From Fimbriimonadales bacterium (GTDB taxonomy: Bacteria > Armatimonadota > Fimbriimonadia > Fimbriimonadales > ATM1), in NCBI GenBank assembly GCA_035559795.1, contig DATMAR010000003.1, positions 434,001-498,000 on the forward strand: DNA of 64,000 nt. The letters run 5' to 3'. The notes below the pieces were generated by a model. It saw only the letters and a program-made list of their open reading frames with translations. It made no database searches and had not been told where the DNA came from. Shown one piece after another: positions 9,002 to 17,043 of this stretch (within the stretch, counting starts at the first letter, position 1; every line of letters starts with the position of its first letter). The translations under genes were made by a program, and so were the position numbers.

Positions 9002-10705
9002 TCATCGCGCCTCACGGCGCTCGACAGTTCCCCAGGCTGCTTTTGCAAAAGCCTCGAGGTTCGAATAATCCCCTCGCCACGTCGTATACATTACACCGAC
9101 TACTCCGGAAACCGAGGCGGCATCTTCGAGCCACTTTTTGATGCTTTCCACTTCTCCATCATAATATCCAGCGAGAATTTGCTTATGCCCTCGCGATGCA
9201 AAGAATGGCAAACTCTTTTTGCGCTCAACGAAATTCCAATTCACGATAATGACCTCTTTCGGCAACCCGAGCCATGAACCTTCCCACGAACCATTTACGA
9301 GATAATAATCTCCACGCGCATTATGATAAGGGTCGAACATATCACTCCAAACGAAAACTCTCGCATTCGGAGACGCACTTCGAATCATCTCGATGCATCT
9401 TTTTACATTATCCGCGAGAAGTTGACCTGGGGTGAGTTTACGCGCGATACACGTTTTGCACCAATTGGCGACTCGAATTTCATCATGAGACATAAAATAA
9501 CCTTTTGGGTCGAGAACGTTCTTCACGTTCGACAACTCTTGTTGCAATAAGGAATAAGTCTTCGGCTCACTCAAGCAGATACATACCTGCCCTTGATAAA
9601 CTGTAATCGCGTGATAAAAACTCACTTTCAGTCGCTCTCCTTGTTTTATTCGCGAGTTCGGAGTCAATCGAAGGCGTGGAGGTTCGTGATAGACTTCGTA
9701 TCCTCCGGGCCAGGGGACTGTTCCCATTCTTTCATCTATGACGGTTTCGAAATCCCTGCCCTCTACGTATTCGATTCCGCTCTCGCTTCGAACGGTCAGA
9801 GGACAACCTTCGCGTCGAATTACGTTGAGCAGCCCCACCTGCTCCATACGCGCATCGTCCCACCAAATTTTTCCGTTATTCCCCCCCCAAACTCCGAAGT
9901 AAATCCGCACACTCGTATTGTCTCTGCTGTTAAAAACGACATGATGCTCTTTCCAATCCTGCGTTGGCCGCACACCGAGCGAAGTGAAATCGAGCGACTT
10001 TCCCTCTCTTGTGAGCACGGCAATGCGCGCATTCCCTGCTCGGTCGAAGTTTTCCGTTTTAATCCAAACAGAAATATGATATTGCTTCCAAGGCTTCACT
10101 TCGACAAGTTGATGCACTCGAGCATTTCCGTGAGGGTTCACTTGCCCGATGTTTTCCATGCGCAAGGAACGAGCGCCGTGATGGACGATTCGCGAATCGG
10201 CGAATGTCGAAAGCCCTATATCGTCCTGAAATTCCCAGCCGGCGAATTTATCTCCTGTCGCTTCTTCGAAATCCAAATTCTTTGGAAGAGGCTGCTCTTC
10301 TTTAGCGAGTTCAGCGTATCTCTCTCGCGCTACGAATATCGCATCGTAAACCGGTAGTCCTTCGACGAGATTAGGGTCGTGGGATAAAAGCCCTTCGGAA
10401 TATCCAATGGAAAAAACTGGGGGATAAATATCAAGTTCGAGTTGTTTTGCCGCTTGCTTTACTTTTTCTATGTTTTCGAAGTACTGCTTCGGTACTCGGT
10501 CGAGAATAGAGAGTTTGAAATCGGCCAAAACGATTCCGTTATATCCCGCATTTTTCGCCCGCTTCATGATACTGATCACTCTCTCGACGTTTTCGTTTAC
10601 TTGAAGATTCCCCGTCACATATACCCAACGATATTCGAACTGTTCGGGCATTTTCGATGCAGTCAAAAAGCAACTTAGGAATACAAAATATAACGAATAT
10701 AACAA
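9002..10705 (-). CDS. Secreted glycoside hydrolase-like protein with carbohydrate-binding module
   Basis: About 567 residues. The start is taken as the TTG at 10705, because a perfect AGGAGGTGA ribosome binding site lies six bases before it; the GTG at 10714 overlaps that site. The N-terminus is a signal peptide (hydrophobic YSLYFVFLSCFLTAS). An (alpha/beta) segment follows (VISIMKRAKNAGYNGIVLAD), then around residues 145-290 a CBM4/9-like jelly-roll domain (ARSLRMENIGQ, YHISVWIKTENF, IWWDDARMEQVG), then a second alpha/beta half with YFMSHDEIRVANWC. The Asp-Glu pair and barrel halves recall GH20-type enzymes, but I cannot fix the family. Likely acts on polysaccharide outside the cytoplasm. 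Eleven bases before it, on the same strand, ends the M28 gene. Confidence 0.75.
   Translation of the reverse strand: MLYSLYFVFLSCFLTASKMPEQFEYRWVYVTGNLQVNENVERVISIMKRAKNAGYNGIVLADFKLSILDRVPKQYFENIEKVKQAAKQLELDIYPPVFSIGYSEGLLSHDPNLVEGLPVYDAIFVARERYAELAKEEQPLPKNLDFEEATGDKFAGWEFQDDIGLSTFADSRIVHHGARSLRMENIGQVNPHGNARVHQLVEVKPWKQYHISVWIKTENFDRAGNARIAVLTREGKSLDFTSLGVRPTQDWKEHHVVFNSRDNTSVRIYFGVWGGNNGKIWWDDARMEQVGLLNVIRREGCPLTVRSESGIEYVEGRDFETVIDERMGTVPWPGGYEVYHEPPRLRLTPNSRIKQGERLKVSFYHAITVYQGQVCICLSEPKTYSLLQQELSNVKNVLDPKGYFMSHDEIRVANWCKTCIARKLTPGQLLADNVKRCIEMIRSASPNARVFVWSDMFDPYHNARGDYYLVNGSWEGSWLGLPKEVIIVNWNFVERKKSLPFFASRGHKQILAGYYDGEVESIKKWLEDAASVSGVVGVMYTTWRGDYSNLEAFAKAAWGTVERREAR
9003..9026 (-). 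repeat. REP-like hairpin repeat, copy at a gene end
   Basis: Read on the minus strand, this segment is GAGCGCCGTGAGGCGCGATG: a GCGCC/GGCGC stem closed by a GTGA tetraloop, followed by GATG. It matches the copies at 34480-34582 and 63457-63481. It overlaps the last codons of the glycosidase-like gene, whose C-terminal residues (VERREAR) are encoded by it. Confidence 0.75.
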
Positions 10706-10725
10706 AATAATCACCTCCTATCGAA

Positions 10726-11877
10726 TTATCTTATAACGACGGGAATCCCCCCCTCCGCACCGACTGCGAAAATATGGTCGTCTTTATTAACTTTTTCTAT
10801 CGTGATATGATTAGTCTCTCCTACGTGTTTCACATTCTGCCAAACCGGGCTCGTTGTTTCTCTCCAATACACGACGTATTTCACACCAGGTGTCGCTTTC
10901 CAAGTAAGCGTCGTGTCGTGTCCTTGTCGCATTTCCATGCGAACATCTGTCGGTTGCTCACCGGCATTAGCAAGAGATGCCATCGCAAGTAAATTCACCC
11001 GAGCGACATTCGCTAAATATTCGAAATCCATGTGTTCCGGCAAATCGTTTTCCGTATGCTGCCTCGTGTATTCCTCATGCACTTCCACGAAACGCACCGC
11101 CGTATAACCCTCTTCATTAAAAGGAACATGGTCTCCTGAGCGACCGAAGCGGTCTCTGCGAAAAACTAACTTTATATTGAAATCGGAATCTCTCGTTAGC
11201 CATTCTATCCATCGCGCGAGTTCACGACTTTGATGATTTTCGGATTCTTCGCTGAATATTCGAACTCGTTTGGGATCTTTTTGTCCGTTTAGATTTCCAC
11301 TCGAACCCACCGTGTCGTTATTGAACACTGCTTCGATTTTCCATCCTTCGGCTTTTGCCTTTTTAGCAAAGGCGCGTGCTCCATGAAGTCCTTGTTCTTC
11401 TCCGCTAAACGCGCAAAACACCAAAGTATGTTTCCACTTGTGTTTCGCCATAACTCGTGCGAGTTCTAACGCCAGCGCGGTGCCACTACCGTCATCGTTC
11501 GCTCCAGGGGCGCGTCCAGTAATCGGGTCTTCGCGCAAATTCAAAGAATCTATGTGCCCCCCCAAGAGAATGATTTTGTCATCCTCCCCTGGCAGACGCG
11601 CAATCACTTGAACGACTTCTTTATCTTCGGGAACGCGCCTTCCCTTCGGAAGTGTGTACCGCATAATTTCGACTTGCAATCCAGGGATTTTTCGATACTC
11701 TTCTGCAATCCACTCGCATGCTTTAGTCAATTCCGGTGAAAGGGTGTTTCGAGTATGAAAGGAAGCCAATTTTTCTACGGTTTCACGCAGACGCTGAGGG
11801 CTAATCTCTTCGAGCATTTTCTCGATATTTTGTACCGGAGAAAGTGCAACAAAAAACGAAACTAAAGTTCCTACCAT
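10726..11877 (-). CDS. Secreted M28 family metallopeptidase
   Basis: 383 residues: signal peptide (MVGTLVSFFVALSPVQ), a di-zinc M28 aminopeptidase-type domain (residues ~25-290), then a fibronectin-III-like C-terminal domain (LTWKATPGVKYVVYWRE). The zinc ligands can be placed: His in LLGGHIDSL, bridging Asp in GANDDGSGTALAL, catalytic Glu-Glu in AFSGEEQGLHGARAFAKK, Asp in FNNDTVGSSG and a distal His in YTRQHTENDLPEHMD. Expected activity is release of N-terminal amino acids or peptides outside the cytoplasm. The ribosome binding site GAGGAAATT precedes the ATG. The promoter region is shared with the divergent c-di-AMP riboswitch transcript. Same strand as the glycosidase-like gene, which may be cotranscribed. 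Confidence 0.92.
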   Translation of the reverse strand: MVGTLVSFFVALSPVQNIEKMLEEISPQRLRETVEKLASFHTRNTLSPELTKACEWIAEEYRKIPGLQVEIMRYTLPKGRRVPEDKEVVQVIARLPGEDDKIILLGGHIDSLNLREDPITGRAPGANDDGSGTALALELARVMAKHKWKHTLVFCAFSGEEQGLHGARAFAKKAKAEGWKIEAVFNNDTVGSSGNLNGQKDPKRVRIFSEESENHQSRELARWIEWLTRDSDFNIKLVFRRDRFGRSGDHVPFNEEGYTAVRFVEVHEEYTRQHTENDLPEHMDFEYLANVARVNLLAMASLANAGEQPTDVRMEMRQGHDTTLTWKATPGVKYVVYWRETTSPVWQNVKHVGETNHITIEKVNKDDHIFAVGAEGGIPVVIR

Positions 11878-11929
11878 AATTTCCTCGATTTTTAAAAATT
11901 GAGAAGCAACGACCTAGCAAAATTGAGAG

Positions 11930-11935
11930 TATAAT
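11930..11935 (+). promoter_or_regulatory. Candidate -10 box for the riboswitch transcript
   Basis: A perfect TATAAT that ends about ten bases before the first helix of the c-di-AMP riboswitch. I see no convincing -35 box at normal spacing. The position fits a transcript starting at the base of the aptamer. Confidence 0.55.
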
Positions 11936-11944
11936 ATAAACAAG

Positions 11945-12058
11945 ACTGCCGAATCCCGACCTTCGGTCGGGAGCGGGGGACCCAAAACCAAGGGGTGAAT
12001 TCGAAGGATCGAAAGAGTAGCTCTTGGCTCTAACCCGTCAGCTAACCCCGTAGGCGGA
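11945..12058 (+). promoter_or_regulatory. Cyclic di-AMP riboswitch (ydaO/yuaA class)
   Basis: The sequence carries the hallmark conserved blocks of the ydaO/yuaA leader in order: AGCGGGGGACCCA (11972-11984), GGGGTGAAT (11992-12000), then AACCCGTCAGCTAACCCC and GTAGGCG (12032-12056), with an early CCCGACC/GGTCGGG hairpin (11955-11971) and closing pairs between CTGCC (11946-11950) and GGCGG (12053-12057). In this class, bound c-di-AMP usually lowers expression of cell-wall hydrolase or potassium/osmolyte transport genes. Here the only gene downstream on this strand at close range is a 99-residue unknown protein. The match is to remembered consensus; an RF00379 covariance search would be decisive. 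Confidence 0.93.
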
Positions 12059-12064
12059 AAACAA

Positions 12065-12102
12065 GAGCGTCTTCGCGCACTCGCGGTGCTACGACGACGC
12101 TC
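12065..12102 (+). other. Hairpin between c-di-AMP aptamer and gene start
   Basis: GAGCGTC (12065-12071) pairs with GACGCTC (12096-12102), with an inner GCAC/GTGC stem. It follows the aptamer directly and ends about 12 bases before the AGGAGG ribosome binding site (12116-12121). There is no U-tract, so it is not a canonical terminator; it may belong to the expression platform. Confidence 0.5.
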
Positions 12103-12128
12103 CACACCAATTCCGAGGAGGTCGAAAA

Positions 12129-12428
12129 ATGCTTTCGGAAATCGAAGTTCGTCGCCGTATCGCTGAAATAGAACACACAGAGGAGAATCCCGCTCAGAAA
12201 GCCCATCGTCTTTTGCAAATCGCCCAAGCGCTTCATGGTGATGTCTTGCGCCTATCGCGTGGGGTGGACATTTTGGAAGGAGACGGTGCAGAAGACGAGG
12301 TCAGGAGAATGAGGACTTCCCTTGAGCGCCTCAATCAACTCTCGAAGGAGGTTATGGAAAAAGCCAGGCACCTCCTCCGCCCGAAATCTTCTCACGAAGT
12401 GCCAACAAGTTTTCATTTCGGCAGATAG
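12129..12428 (+). CDS. Small helical protein under the c-di-AMP riboswitch
   Basis: 99 residues, no family recognised. It is soluble-looking, highly charged and almost entirely helical by eye (RRRIAEIEHTEENPAQKAHR; RMRTSLERLNQLSKEVMEKA), probably a short coiled-coil or helical hairpin, ending in a polar tail. It has a strong GAGGAGG ribosome binding site. The start is clear. Position directly behind a c-di-AMP riboswitch predicts that its level falls (or rises) with c-di-AMP and links it to osmotic or envelope homeostasis; that link is inference. The following gene appears to have its own promoter. Confidence 0.8.
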   Translation: MLSEIEVRRRIAEIEHTEENPAQKAHRLLQIAQALHGDVLRLSRGVDILEGDGAEDEVRRMRTSLERLNQLSKEVMEKARHLLRPKSSHEVPTSFHFGR

Positions 12429-12450
12429 GACTTCGTTCTTTCGGAGTCGA

Positions 12451-12456
12451 TATAAT
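12451..12456 (+). promoter_or_regulatory. -10 box placed for a leaderless transcript
   Basis: TATAAT ends only seven bases before the ATG at 12464, so transcription started at normal distance would begin at or within two bases of the start codon. No ribosome binding site is visible, which fits a leaderless mRNA. The -35 region is weak. Confidence 0.5.
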
Positions 12457-12463
12457 TCCCTGA

Positions 12464-13594
12464 ATGAAGGGATTTTTGTCTATCTCCGATTTACCATTGC
12501 GACGAATAGGTCGCTCAAAGCGAATTTCGAGTTGGGATAAGACAGGTGCGAACCACGATTGGATTCCCTTCGAACCACGCGAAAGAAAAATCTTAGCCGA
12601 AGTGTCCGGTGCGGGAATCATTCGGCACATCTGGTTCACGATTAATCATCGGGATAGATTGTATCTGCGAAAAATGGTTTTGCGCGCGTGGTGGGATGGA
12701 GAAAAAACCCCGAGTATCGAAACGCCGGTAGGAGATTTCTTTTGCTTAGGACACGGCATCGCGAAAAGTTTCCAAAACGCAATGTTCAACACGGTAACGA
12801 GCGCATTTAACGAAAGTTGTCTCGGAGGGGGGGTGGCTTTGAACTGTTATTTCCCGATGCCTTTCGAAAAAGGAATGCGAATCGAAATCGAAAACGAAAG
12901 TGACGAACGCTGCGATAGCTTTTATTATTATGTAGACTACGACGAGCTCGAAAATCTGGAAGAAGGGATGTTACGGTTCCATGCCCAATATCGTCAAGAG
13001 ATGCCTACACTGGTAAAAGGAGGCACAATCGCAAGCAAAGGCAAAAATTATTGGATGTACATGGACAAGAAAAACTTAACCGGAAAAGAGAACTATGTTA
13101 TTCTCGAAGCGAAAGGTACGGGACATTATGTGGGATGCAATTTAAGCGTCCACAACATAGACCCGACGGTGCATATTAAAAAATTCGGAGACGAGGAATT
13201 GAAAGTCCCCGAATTGACGTGGTGGGGGGAAGGCGACGACATGTTTTTTATTGACGGTGAATCCTGGCCTCCGAGTTTGCATGGAACGGGAAGCGAAGAT
13301 TATTTCACGCAAGCATGGGGAATGCACGACCATGCATACCTTTATGCCGGTGTATCTATTTATGAACATGATTCGAAATTTCCAGAACGCCATGCAACGA
13401 CTTGCTATCGCCTGCATCTGCTCGATCCAGTGATTTTCCAAAAGAGCATTCTCTTCAGTATCGAACACGGTCATGCGAATTTACAGCAGAACAATTATTC
13501 TTCGGTCGCGTATTGGTATCAAACGGAACCGCATGCCGCTTTCCCCGTTCTTCCACTCGCTGAAGAACGGATTCCGAGATTTGCAATATTGTAA
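12464..13594 (+). CDS. GH172 (DUF2961) family glycoside hydrolase
   Basis: 376 residues, full length for DUF2961, now glycoside hydrolase family 172, whose characterised members act on fructofuranosides or arabinofuranosides. Typical blocks: RISSWDKTGANHDW near the N-terminus, GAGIIRHIWFTI, VPVGDFF-type loop (TPVGDFFCLGHGIA), NCYFPMPFEKGMRIEIENE, and GTGSEDYFTQAWG carrying the conserved Glu. No signal peptide is visible, so it may act in the cytoplasm on imported oligosaccharides. The -10 box sits right before the ATG (leaderless type). The end of the gene is followed after 22 bases by the AT-richer TcmP cassette. The natural substrate is not known. Confidence 0.9.
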   Translation: MKGFLSISDLPLRRIGRSKRISSWDKTGANHDWIPFEPRERKILAEVSGAGIIRHIWFTINHRDRLYLRKMVLRAWWDGEKTPSIETPVGDFFCLGHGIAKSFQNAMFNTVTSAFNESCLGGGVALNCYFPMPFEKGMRIEIENESDERCDSFYYYVDYDELENLEEGMLRFHAQYRQEMPTLVKGGTIASKGKNYWMYMDKKNLTGKENYVILEAKGTGHYVGCNLSVHNIDPTVHIKKFGDEELKVPELTWWGEGDDMFFIDGESWPPSLHGTGSEDYFTQAWGMHDHAYLYAGVSIYEHDSKFPERHATTCYRLHLLDPVIFQKSILFSIEHGHANLQQNNYSSVAYWYQTEPHAAFPVLPLAEERIPRFAIL

Positions 13595-13616
13595 TACATT
13601 CTTAGTAAAGAACAGT

Positions 13617-14516
13617 ATGACATTCCAAGTTAGCGAACCTCCAAGTGCGGAATATGGTGGAAATTGGACAAGAGATAAACTTGATCGTCTCAAAAGATAC
13701 TTACATCCTTATCAGCAAATTCTTAAAGGCGAGAAATATGGTAACTTTTTTAACACGATTTATGTTGACGCCTTCGCTGGATGTGGCAAGGTATACATAA
13801 AAAAAGGAAATGTAACTGAACAATCGGATTTTGAAGAATTTCATGAACCCGAAACAAAGGAGTTCGTCGAAGGCAGCGCTAAAATTGCTCTCGGTATTGA
13901 CCCCCCCTTCGATGAATATATCTTCATCGACAAAAGTAAACAACGTACAAAAGAATTAAAACAACTTTTGGAAAATTATGGACGGGGAGGTCAAGTCATA
14001 AATCAAGATGCAAACTCATGGTTGCAAAATTGGTGTGACTCTACGGACTGGAATCGAACGAGAGCAGTTGTGTTCTTAGATCCATGGGGAATGCAGGTCG
14101 AATGGGAAACAATTAAAAAATTGGCATCAACTAAGGCAGTCGACATGTGGTGGCTGTTTCCACTCGGTATGGGTGTCTTGCGCTTGCTTGACAGAGATAA
14201 AATGCCTACAAAAGCACGAGAAAAACGATTAACAAAGACGTTCGGCAACGAAGATTGGAAAGAAAAATTGTACATCAAGAAAAAAGAGAATACGCTCTTC
14301 GGAGTTGAAGAACAGATAGTAAGAGACGCCGATTTAGAAACTCTAAAAAATTACATTCTAGAAAAACTCAGCTCAGTGTTCGTTAGAGTAGCTCCGAACC
14401 CGCTCGTTCTCCGCAATTCGAGAAATGCACCACTTTATCTACTTTGCTTTGCGGCATCAAATGTGAAAGGAGCAAAGACAGCCGTTAAAATTGCAAGTCA
14501 TATTCTTGGGAGGTAA
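13617..14516 (+). CDS. tcmP: Three-Cys-motif partner protein TcmP
   Basis: About 299 residues, starting at the ATG at 13617 (a longer frame would overlap GH172). It resembles TcmP, a family defined by its constant pairing with a three-cysteine protein. The fold looks like a nucleotide/SAM-type Rossmann enzyme: [19 protein letters not shown] (motif I position), [17 protein letters not shown], and [19 protein letters not shown] (motif IV position), then [15 protein letters not shown]. The biochemical function is unknown. The next gene starts two bases after this stop, which is the canonical gene pair. The codon and base composition is visibly more AT-rich than GH172 upstream, suggesting acquisition by transfer. 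Confidence 0.85.
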   Translation: MTFQVSEPPSAEYGGNWTRDKLDRLKRYLHPYQQILKGEKYGNFFNTIYVDAFAGCGKVYIKKGNVTEQSDFEEFHEPETKEFVEGSAKIALGIDPPFDEYIFIDKSKQRTKELKQLLENYGRGGQVINQDANSWLQNWCDSTDWNRTRAVVFLDPWGMQVEWETIKKLASTKAVDMWWLFPLGMGVLRLLDRDKMPTKAREKRLTKTFGNEDWKEKLYIKKKENTLFGVEEQIVRDADLETLKNYILEKLSSVFVRVAPNPLVLRNSRNAPLYLLCFAASNVKGAKTAVKIASHILGR

Positions 14517-14518
14517 TC

Positions 14519-15238
14519 ATGGCTGGTGTTAGCGAGATTGAATGGACCGAAATGACATGGAACCCTGTAACAGGCTGTACTAAGGTCAGTCAGGGTTGTA
14601 AACATTGTTATGCTGAAAGATTCGCAAAGCGCCTCAAAGCAATGGGAGTAAAGCAGTATGAAAACGGATTTAAGATAACGCTTCATCCCGAACTTTTGGA
14701 TGTTCCATTAAAATGGAAAAAGCCCCGTTTTATATTCGTAAATTCTATGAGCGATTTGTTTCACGAAAAAGTTCCATTTGAATTCATTCAGAAGGTTTTC
14801 AGGACAATGTGTGAGTGCACATGGCATACATTTCAAGTTCTCACAAAAAGAAGTGATCGCCTAAAAGAGATTGCTTCATTACTTCCCTGGCCAAATAATG
14901 TTTGGATGGGTGTCAGCGTGGAAGATGAGCGAGTTTTATACAGAGTACATGACCTTCTTCAAACACCAGCACGAGTAAAATTCCTATCATGTGAGCCTCT
15001 TATAGGACCACTCGATGATTTACCGCTTGATGGAATCCATTGGGTAATCGTGGGAGGAGAATCAGGACCAAAAGCCCGGCCTATGAAAAAAGAGTGGGTA
15101 ATTTCAATTTATAGACAGTGCCGTCAAGCAAATGTCCCATTTTTTTTCAAGCAATGGGGTGGAGTACGAAAAGATCTAACCGGCAGACGATTAAACGGGA
15201 GAATCTACAACGAAATGCCAGAACCGATAAACCTATAA
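14519..15238 (+). CDS. Three-Cys-motif protein, phage Gp37/Gp68 (DUF5131) family
   Basis: 239 residues. The N-terminus [20 protein letters not shown] followed by [12 protein letters not shown] gives a C-x6-C-x2-C motif, the three-cysteine signature of the DUF5131/phage Gp37-Gp68 family and similar in layout to a radical-SAM cluster site (which is usually C-x3-C-x2-C). Further family blocks: [50 protein letters not shown] and [15 protein letters not shown], and FFFKQWGG near the end. Family function is unknown, and a barrel-type radical-SAM relative is plausible. Strong GGGAGGTAATC ribosome site, two bases after the tcmP stop: clearly one operon. Members are often found on phages and islands. 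Confidence 0.88.
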   Translation: MAGVSEIEWTEMTWNPVTGCTKVSQGCKHCYAERFAKRLKAMGVKQYENGFKITLHPELLDVPLKWKKPRFIFVNSMSDLFHEKVPFEFIQKVFRTMCECTWHTFQVLTKRSDRLKEIASLLPWPNNVWMGVSVEDERVLYRVHDLLQTPARVKFLSCEPLIGPLDDLPLDGIHWVIVGGESGPKARPMKKEWVISIYRQCRQANVPFFFKQWGGVRKDLTGRRLNGRIYNEMPEPINL

Positions 15239-15292
15239 TACGAAGTCATTCAAAACAATATCAGATCTCTTCTTATTTTCTAATTTCCGACA

Positions 15293-16054
15293 TTACTTCA
15301 AATCGAACCATTCGTCCGTAGTGAAATTTCCGTCTTCGTCTAAATCTCCTAAGTTGTTCTTCACGAAATCCTCTGCCTGAAAGCCATAGCCGAAAGTGCC
15401 GGAGCGATATTTCGGTCTAAGCGTTTTCGCATGTCCGTCGCACCAAACCGTATTTCCCATCTCGTTATGCCGTGCGTGAAACCCCGGATAATTGAAGGAG
15501 GGGGGGTCGAGGTAAGCATTGCCCTCTAACGTCGCTTTATCGTAATCCCAATTGTTGATGCGAGCGGAATCGGCGAATGCTATCGTGTTCGCTGGGTCTT
15601 GGATTTGATGGGTAAAAACCGGAATCGGAACCTCCGTCCAGTCCGGTGGTTGATATTCAGAAGGGCTCAAATAAGCATAATTGTATGCGTAGCCCGTATA
15701 TCCCAACACCGTTCGGAGGAAATTTTCGAACGAAGGGCACGCTTGAATAGCGCGATTGTTCATGTAGGGATAGAGCAATCCTTCGTTTTCGCGCAATTTT
15801 TCTCCGTCCCAACTCCCCCACCAATAAATCGTCTTGTTTCCGTTTGCGATGTTTGCGCGCATGCAAGTTTCGTCGAAGTCGGAATTGTACATTCCCCATG
15901 CTTTAGCGATTTGCGATAGATTCGAAGCGCAACTCGTCTTCCTCGCCGCCTCTTTCGCGCGCGTGAGAACGGGGAACAAAATTGCCGCGAGAATAGCGAT
16001 GATTGCGATAACGACGAGAAGCTCGATCAGCGTAAAACCTTTTCTTTCTTTCAT
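15293..16054 (-). CDS. Prepilin-type protein with H-X9-DG domain
   Basis: About 253 residues. The start is at 16054 ([15 protein letters not shown]), with GGAGG five bases upstream. The N-terminus is a class III (type IV prepilin) signal: [20 protein letters not shown], cut by PilD-type peptidase after Gly, and Glu5 is present. The C-terminal part holds the H-X9-DG motif ([18 protein letters not shown]), as in the DUF1559-related pseudopilin families that are abundant in Planctomycetota and Armatimonadota. Such proteins are exported and may be minor pilins or surface proteins. Upstream on the same strand are an intrinsic terminator and a cobalamin riboswitch, so expression may be controlled by B12. 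It converges on the DUF5131 gene. Confidence 0.92.
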   Translation of the reverse strand: MKERKGFTLIELLVVIAIIAILAAILFPVLTRAKEAARKTSCASNLSQIAKAWGMYNSDFDETCMRANIANGNKTIYWWGSWDGEKLRENEGLLYPYMNNRAIQACPSFENFLRTVLGYTGYAYNYAYLSPSEYQPPDWTEVPIPVFTHQIQDPANTIAFADSARINNWDYDKATLEGNAYLDPPSFNYPGFHARHNEMGNTVWCDGHAKTLRPKYRSGTFGYGFQAEDFVKNNLGDLDEDGNFTTDEWFDLK

Positions 16055-16133
16055 CTTTTCCTCCATGTTTTCGTATGTGTGATTCAAAGAAATGTGCGAA
16101 TAGATTTGTCGAAAATGGAGGACTGCAGGTTTT

Positions 16134-16166
16134 AAAAAAACCGCAGCGCTCCTTTAAGGGCGCTGC
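16134..16166 (-). terminator. Intrinsic terminator following the cobalamin riboswitch
   Basis: On the minus strand GCAGCGC and GCGCTGC form a 7-bp stem with a ten-base loop (itself able to pair CCTT/AAGG), followed by GG and seven U. It lies about 40 bases after the riboswitch and 80 bases before the pilin-like ATG, the layout expected for a transcriptional expression platform. Confidence 0.85.
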
Positions 16167-16204
16167 TTTCGAGATGAAGACTTAGAAGTTCTTCAGTTTT
16201 TCAC

Positions 16205-16350
16205 TGATTCGACCGACAAATCTTGTGCTCGCAAGCAACACCGGTCGCTTCGCAAAGCAGGCATTCGGGCTTCGGTTCTCACCGTTACCGTTGCGGCACA
16301 GCGCCGGACTTTCACCGGACTTCCCCTGCACGCGAGGCTTAACCAAATAT
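16205..16350 (-). promoter_or_regulatory. Cobalamin (adenosylcobalamin) riboswitch
   Basis: On the minus strand the core reads GGGGAAGTCCGGTGAAAGTC, then CCGGCGCTGTGCCGCAACGG, the most conserved part of the B12 riboswitch (16283-16326), followed by the 3' B12 box GAAGCCCGAATGCCTGC (16257-16273). A further CGACCG/CGGTCG stem (16210-16215 with 16242-16247) follows. It starts right after the aldolase stop codon and points at the pilin-like gene through the terminator at 16134-16166. No cobalamin biosynthesis or transport gene is next to it. An RF00174 search would confirm the boundaries, which are approximate here. Confidence 0.93.
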
Positions 16351-16353
16351 ACC

Positions 16354-16956
16354 CTACGATTCCTTTTGCATCACGTGGGCTACGAAAAGCATATGGGCAA
16401 TTCGTTCTAAAGTTTCCATCCGAATATATGCCTCTTCTAAAGAACCCCCTATCGTAACCGCTCCGTGGTTGCGCAAAAGGAACGTTTTATGCGACTGCAA
16501 GAAGGGAACTAAAACATTCCCCATTTCATCTGTCCCCGGCGTAGCGAATGGAACTAACGCAACTTTCCCCAAAACAATTTCGACTTCGGGAAGACTTTCA
16601 TGAGGAATCGTCTTTCCTGCAATAGCGAATCCGGTGGCAGTCGGTGGATGCGCATGGACGACGGCAAAACATTCCGGCAGTTCTCGATAAATTCGAATGT
16701 GCATTCGAAATTCCGAAGAAGGCTCTCCATAAGAAATCGGTTTACCGTGCAAATCGGTTACGACGAGTTGATGTGGCTCCAAATCGCCTTTGATAACTCC
16801 GCAAGGCGTAATCAAAAGATGATTTTCGTCGAATCGGCAGGAGACGTTTCCTTCGGAGGCACCTATAAGTCCTCTTTCCCATAACCTTTTTGCGATTCGA
16901 CACATCTCAAACCGCAAAGCCGTCTCTGAAGGATATCTATTTTTATGTTGACTCAT
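16354..16956 (-). CDS. Class II aldolase/adducin family protein (L-fuculose-phosphate aldolase-like)
   Basis: 200 residues, the size of FucA/AraD enzymes. Motifs: GASEGNVSCRFDEN for phosphate/substrate binding, EPSSEFRMHIRIYRE with the catalytic Glu position, VVHAHPPTATGFA with the two zinc histidines, and LLRNHGAVTIGGSLEEAY with the third zinc His. It cleaves a sugar-phosphate (for fuculose-1-phosphate, to DHAP and lactaldehyde). The GH29 alpha-L-fucosidase 1 kb away makes a fucose role attractive, but no fucose isomerase or kinase is in the window, and the specificity could equally be for ribulose-5-P or another methylthio- or deoxy-sugar phosphate. Confidence 0.88.
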   Translation of the reverse strand: MSQHKNRYPSETALRFEMCRIAKRLWERGLIGASEGNVSCRFDENHLLITPCGVIKGDLEPHQLVVTDLHGKPISYGEPSSEFRMHIRIYRELPECFAVVHAHPPTATGFAIAGKTIPHESLPEVEIVLGKVALVPFATPGTDEMGNVLVPFLQSHKTFLLRNHGAVTIGGSLEEAYIRMETLERIAHMLFVAHVMQKES

Positions 16957-17043
16957 TTATCAAAATTCTACTCTTGTTAGATTCATTTCCCCTTGGCGAG
17001 TAGGAGAAAGTTTGTTATACTAACTTGAGAAAGGGGGATAAAA

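Noticed and set aside
9593-10357. Long plus-strand open frame of 254 codons antisense to the glycosidase-like gene
   Set aside because: Basic, Ser/Arg-rich composition with no domain; the opposite strand encodes a coherent signal peptide, CBM and barrel with a perfect ribosome site.
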